From positions 1-37,371 of the forward strand of contig OMKD01000273.1 in assembly GCA_900299495.1 (NCBI GenBank): 37,371 nt of DNA. The letters run 5' to 3'. The notes beneath the pieces were generated by a model. That model made no database searches and was not told the DNA's origin. It saw only the letters and a list, made by a program, of their open reading frames with translations. Position 1 is the first letter of the stretch; each line of letters starts with the position of its first letter. Shown piece after piece: positions 35,312-37,371 of the stretch. Made by a program: the position numbers and the translations under genes. The DNA is from Sphingobacteriales bacterium (GTDB taxonomy: Bacteria > Bacteroidota > Bacteroidia > Chitinophagales > Saprospiraceae).

Positions 35312-37371
35312 ATGAGAAAACTGTGTTTTACTCTTTCCAAGACACTATTCGTTTTCGTTTCTTTGATGATCTTGACCTTTGGACACTCCAACGCTCAGAC
35401 ATTAGCATGTAACGACAACATTTCAGTGTCAATCGATCCCGAGGCTGACTTCTCTTGTGATGCAGACTTGAATGCCGATGACTTCCTTGAAGCTATCGAT
35501 ACGGATCTAGACTATCAGATAGATATCTATGATGGTCTTAACCTAGTTGCATCTGGGCTCAATGAGCTTGTTATAGATGCTGCTGCTTATTTAGGCGAGA
35601 CACTGGATTATGAAGTTACAGAAACTAGTTCTGGCAACTCTTGTTCTGGTTCTATGTCTTTACATGATGCTGTTGCTCCTGAATGTGCAGGATTTGAAGA
35701 ATTTACTGTTGATTGTACAGAAGATATTCCTTCAGCTACTTCAACAGCTCCTTCATTTAATGATAACTGTTCTGTAGATAATGTTGCTCTTGCTTCTGAA
35801 ACTATGGTTGATGATAACATTTGTGATGACTACATGCTTCTTGTAAGAGAATATGTAGCTACAGATGGTTCTGGTAATCAGTCAACTGAGTTATGTAAAT
35901 CTGAAATCTTTATTGCACGTGCAGAAGTTCAATTCGGTGGAGATTCTGAGTATGACTGTGGTAGCTACTCTGTTGGTGACCTTACTCCAGATCTAACTGG
36001 TTATCCTGCAGCTGTTACTTCTGATGCTTGTATGTACAACTTCTCATACAGCGATCAAATACTTCCATCTTGTGGAGGTCTTGAAAAGATCATCCGTACT
36101 TGGACTGTTCTTGATTGGTGTACTGGTCAGCTAGTAACATCTACATCTAACGGTGAGGATAATGTTCAAATTCTTAAGATTACTGATTCTACTGGTCCTT
36201 CTATCGATGGATCTGATCTTGATCTTTCTACTTCGTCGTCTTCTTGTGCATCATTAAGCTGGATATCTCTTCCAGGTATTTCTGATGATTGTTCAGGTGT
36301 AGCTTCTGCGGCTATGTTTGCTGTAGGATTCAGTGAGCTAGATTATACTTATGATGGTAGTGGTAATATTACTGGTGGTTATATTCCTGCTCCAGGTTTA
36401 GGTTTAGGTTCTCATGAACTATTAGTTACTGCTACAGATGAATGTGGTAATTACTCTGAGGCTACTTATACTCTAACTGTTTCTGACGATGTAACACCTA
36501 CTCCAGTTTGTGATGAAATTACTCAGGTAGCTCTTGGATCTGACGGTACTGCTACTGTTTTCGCTGAGACATTTGATGATGGATCTCACGATAACTGTTG
36601 TTTAGATGGTTTCGATGTTAGAAGAATGGATGATGCTGCATTTGCTGGTGCTGTTACTTTCGATTGTGATGATATTGATGCTACTACTCAGGTTATTTTA
36701 CGAGTACATGATTGTAATGGTAATACTAACACTTGTATGGTAGATGTTCTAGTTGAGGATAAATTAGCTCCTTACCTAGCTGTACCTGCTAACCTAGAAA
36801 TTTCTTGTGATGAGTACTATACTGATGTAGCTGCTGAGCTAGATAACGGTAACGGTGCTATCCTTGATGATTTGTTTGGTACTGCAACATATGGTGATAA
36901 CTGTGAGGCTATCCTTGATTATTCTTATACTTATGGTGTAGATCAGTGTGGTGTTGGTTCAATCACTCGTTCTTGGACAGTGAATGATCCTTCAGGTAAT
37001 GGTCCTGTTTCTGGATCTCAAACAATTGGTATCTACCATGTTTCTGATTGGTCTATTTCATTCCCTGGTGATCTTGACGCAACTTGTGTTGATGGTGAAT
37101 TGCCAGATTTTGGTGAGCCAACTGTTTCAGGTGATGAGTGTGAAATGATCGCTATATCTCACACAGATACTCAATATGATGTAGTTCCTGATGCATGTTA
37201 TAAGATCGTACGAGAGTGGTCTGCTATCAACTGGTGTACTTACCCAGATGAGCCAGCAGTAACTGCTACTCAAGTGATTAAAGTAACTGATAATGAAGCT
37301 CCTATCTTCGACGTAGAAGACTTCACGGTTGAAATTACAGAAGCTGATTGTGATGCTGCTGTAACTCTACC
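35312..37371 (+). CDS. Giant secreted Cys/Asp-rich repeat protein, N-terminal part (continues past window)
   Basis: The reading frame from the ATG at 35312 is open to the window end (686 codons). A long signal peptide (about residues 1-30, ending SNAQ) is followed by an acidic, cysteine-rich chain with recurring phrases: IIRTWTVLDWCTGQ (codons from 36089) returns as IVREWSAINWCTY (from 37205), and similar ATDGSGNQ / ATDECGNYS / VNDPSGNG turns and VTDNEAP / SDDVTPTP / VEDKLAP joints mark beta-sandwich, HYR-like repeats. Such proteins in Saprospiria are very long surface or matrix adhesins that usually end in a T9SS or gliding-type C-terminal domain; the end is not visible here. Codon use is strongly biased to GCT, ACT, GTT and TCT, and it has the best promoter in the window, so high expression is likely. 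Confidence 0.85.
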   Translation, partial: MRKLCFTLSKTLFVFVSLMILTFGHSNAQTLACNDNISVSIDPEADFSCDADLNADDFLEAIDTDLDYQIDIYDGLNLVASGLNELVIDAAAYLGETLDYEVTETSSGNSCSGSMSLHDAVAPECAGFEEFTVDCTEDIPSATSTAPSFNDNCSVDNVALASETMVDDNICDDYMLLVREYVATDGSGNQSTELCKSEIFIARAEVQFGGDSEYDCGSYSVGDLTPDLTGYPAAVTSDACMYNFSYSDQILPSCGGLEKIIRTWTVLDWCTGQLVTSTSNGEDNVQILKITDSTGPSIDGSDLDLSTSSSSCASLSWISLPGISDDCSGVASAAMFAVGFSELDYTYDGSGNITGGYIPAPGLGLGSHELLVTATDECGNYSEATYTLTVSDDVTPTPVCDEITQVALGSDGTATVFAETFDDGSHDNCCLDGFDVRRMDDAAFAGAVTFDCDDIDATTQVILRVHDCNGNTNTCMVDVLVEDKLAPYLAVPANLEISCDEYYTDVAAELDNGNGAILDDLFGTATYGDNCEAILDYSYTYGVDQCGVGSITRSWTVNDPSGNGPVSGSQTIGIYHVSDWSISFPGDLDATCVDGELPDFGEPTVSGDECEMIAISHTDTQYDVVPDACYKIVREWSAINWCTYPDEPAVTATQVIKVTDNEAPIFDVEDFTVEITEADCDAAVTL

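Noticed and set aside
35608-35820. 70-codon minus-strand open frame in the giant secreted protein
   Set aside because: It is an antisense shadow of the highly biased GCT/ACT/TCT codons.

Overview
The window is chromosomal sequence from a Bacteroidota bacterium, most likely of the Saprospiria type. Four lines support this: proteins ending in the type IX secretion (T9SS) type A sorting domain with its YPNP motif; one textbook Bacteroidota promoter (TTG, 19 bases, TACATTTG); Bacteroidota-style dCTP deaminase and thioredoxin-family proteins; and a very large Cys- and Asp-rich secreted repeat protein at the right edge. The phylum is secure, the class is inference. I found no rRNA, tRNA, CRISPR array, insertion sequence or prophage, and no gap without a gene exceeds 300 bases.

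Left part (1-8300). Two minus-strand genes, an LpxH-like metallophosphoesterase and a bile acid:Na+ symporter-family carrier cut by the window edge, diverge from dnaE. dnaE overlaps a secreted thioredoxin-fold gene, and a second secreted thioredoxin-fold gene follows. A bidirectional terminator separates these from a 4'-phosphopantetheinyl transferase, which diverges from a WD40 propeller gene.

Middle (8300-19250). dcd, a RecB/AddA-like helicase whose C-terminal nuclease domain appears to have lost its catalytic residues, and a membrane-anchored SPOR protein run rightward. They meet a leftward pair, a large T9SS cargo protein and a rhodanese, at a second bidirectional terminator. Leftward again lies a cell-wall pair: an 897-residue tandem fusion of two D-Ala-D-Ala ligases, overlapping a membrane-anchored PASTA protein.

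Right part (19500-37371). A secreted PhoX/DUF839 protein is followed, across a terminator-like hairpin, by a di-haem cytochrome c peroxidase with an imelysin-like N-terminus, then a MATE transporter. Converging on these are two minus-strand surface genes: a reprolysin-like metalloprotease with T9SS signal and an uncharacterised outer-membrane barrel. Both carry the same 19-bp element upstream (16 of 19 positions identical). Rightward follow fadH, an exported aspartylglucosaminidase-type Ntn hydrolase, and the start of the giant secreted protein.

The most unusual items are the double Ddl with reciprocal active-site changes, the decayed nuclease domain, the shared upstream element, and the phoX-peroxidase arrangement. 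I did not find a clear-cut new defence or mobile system.
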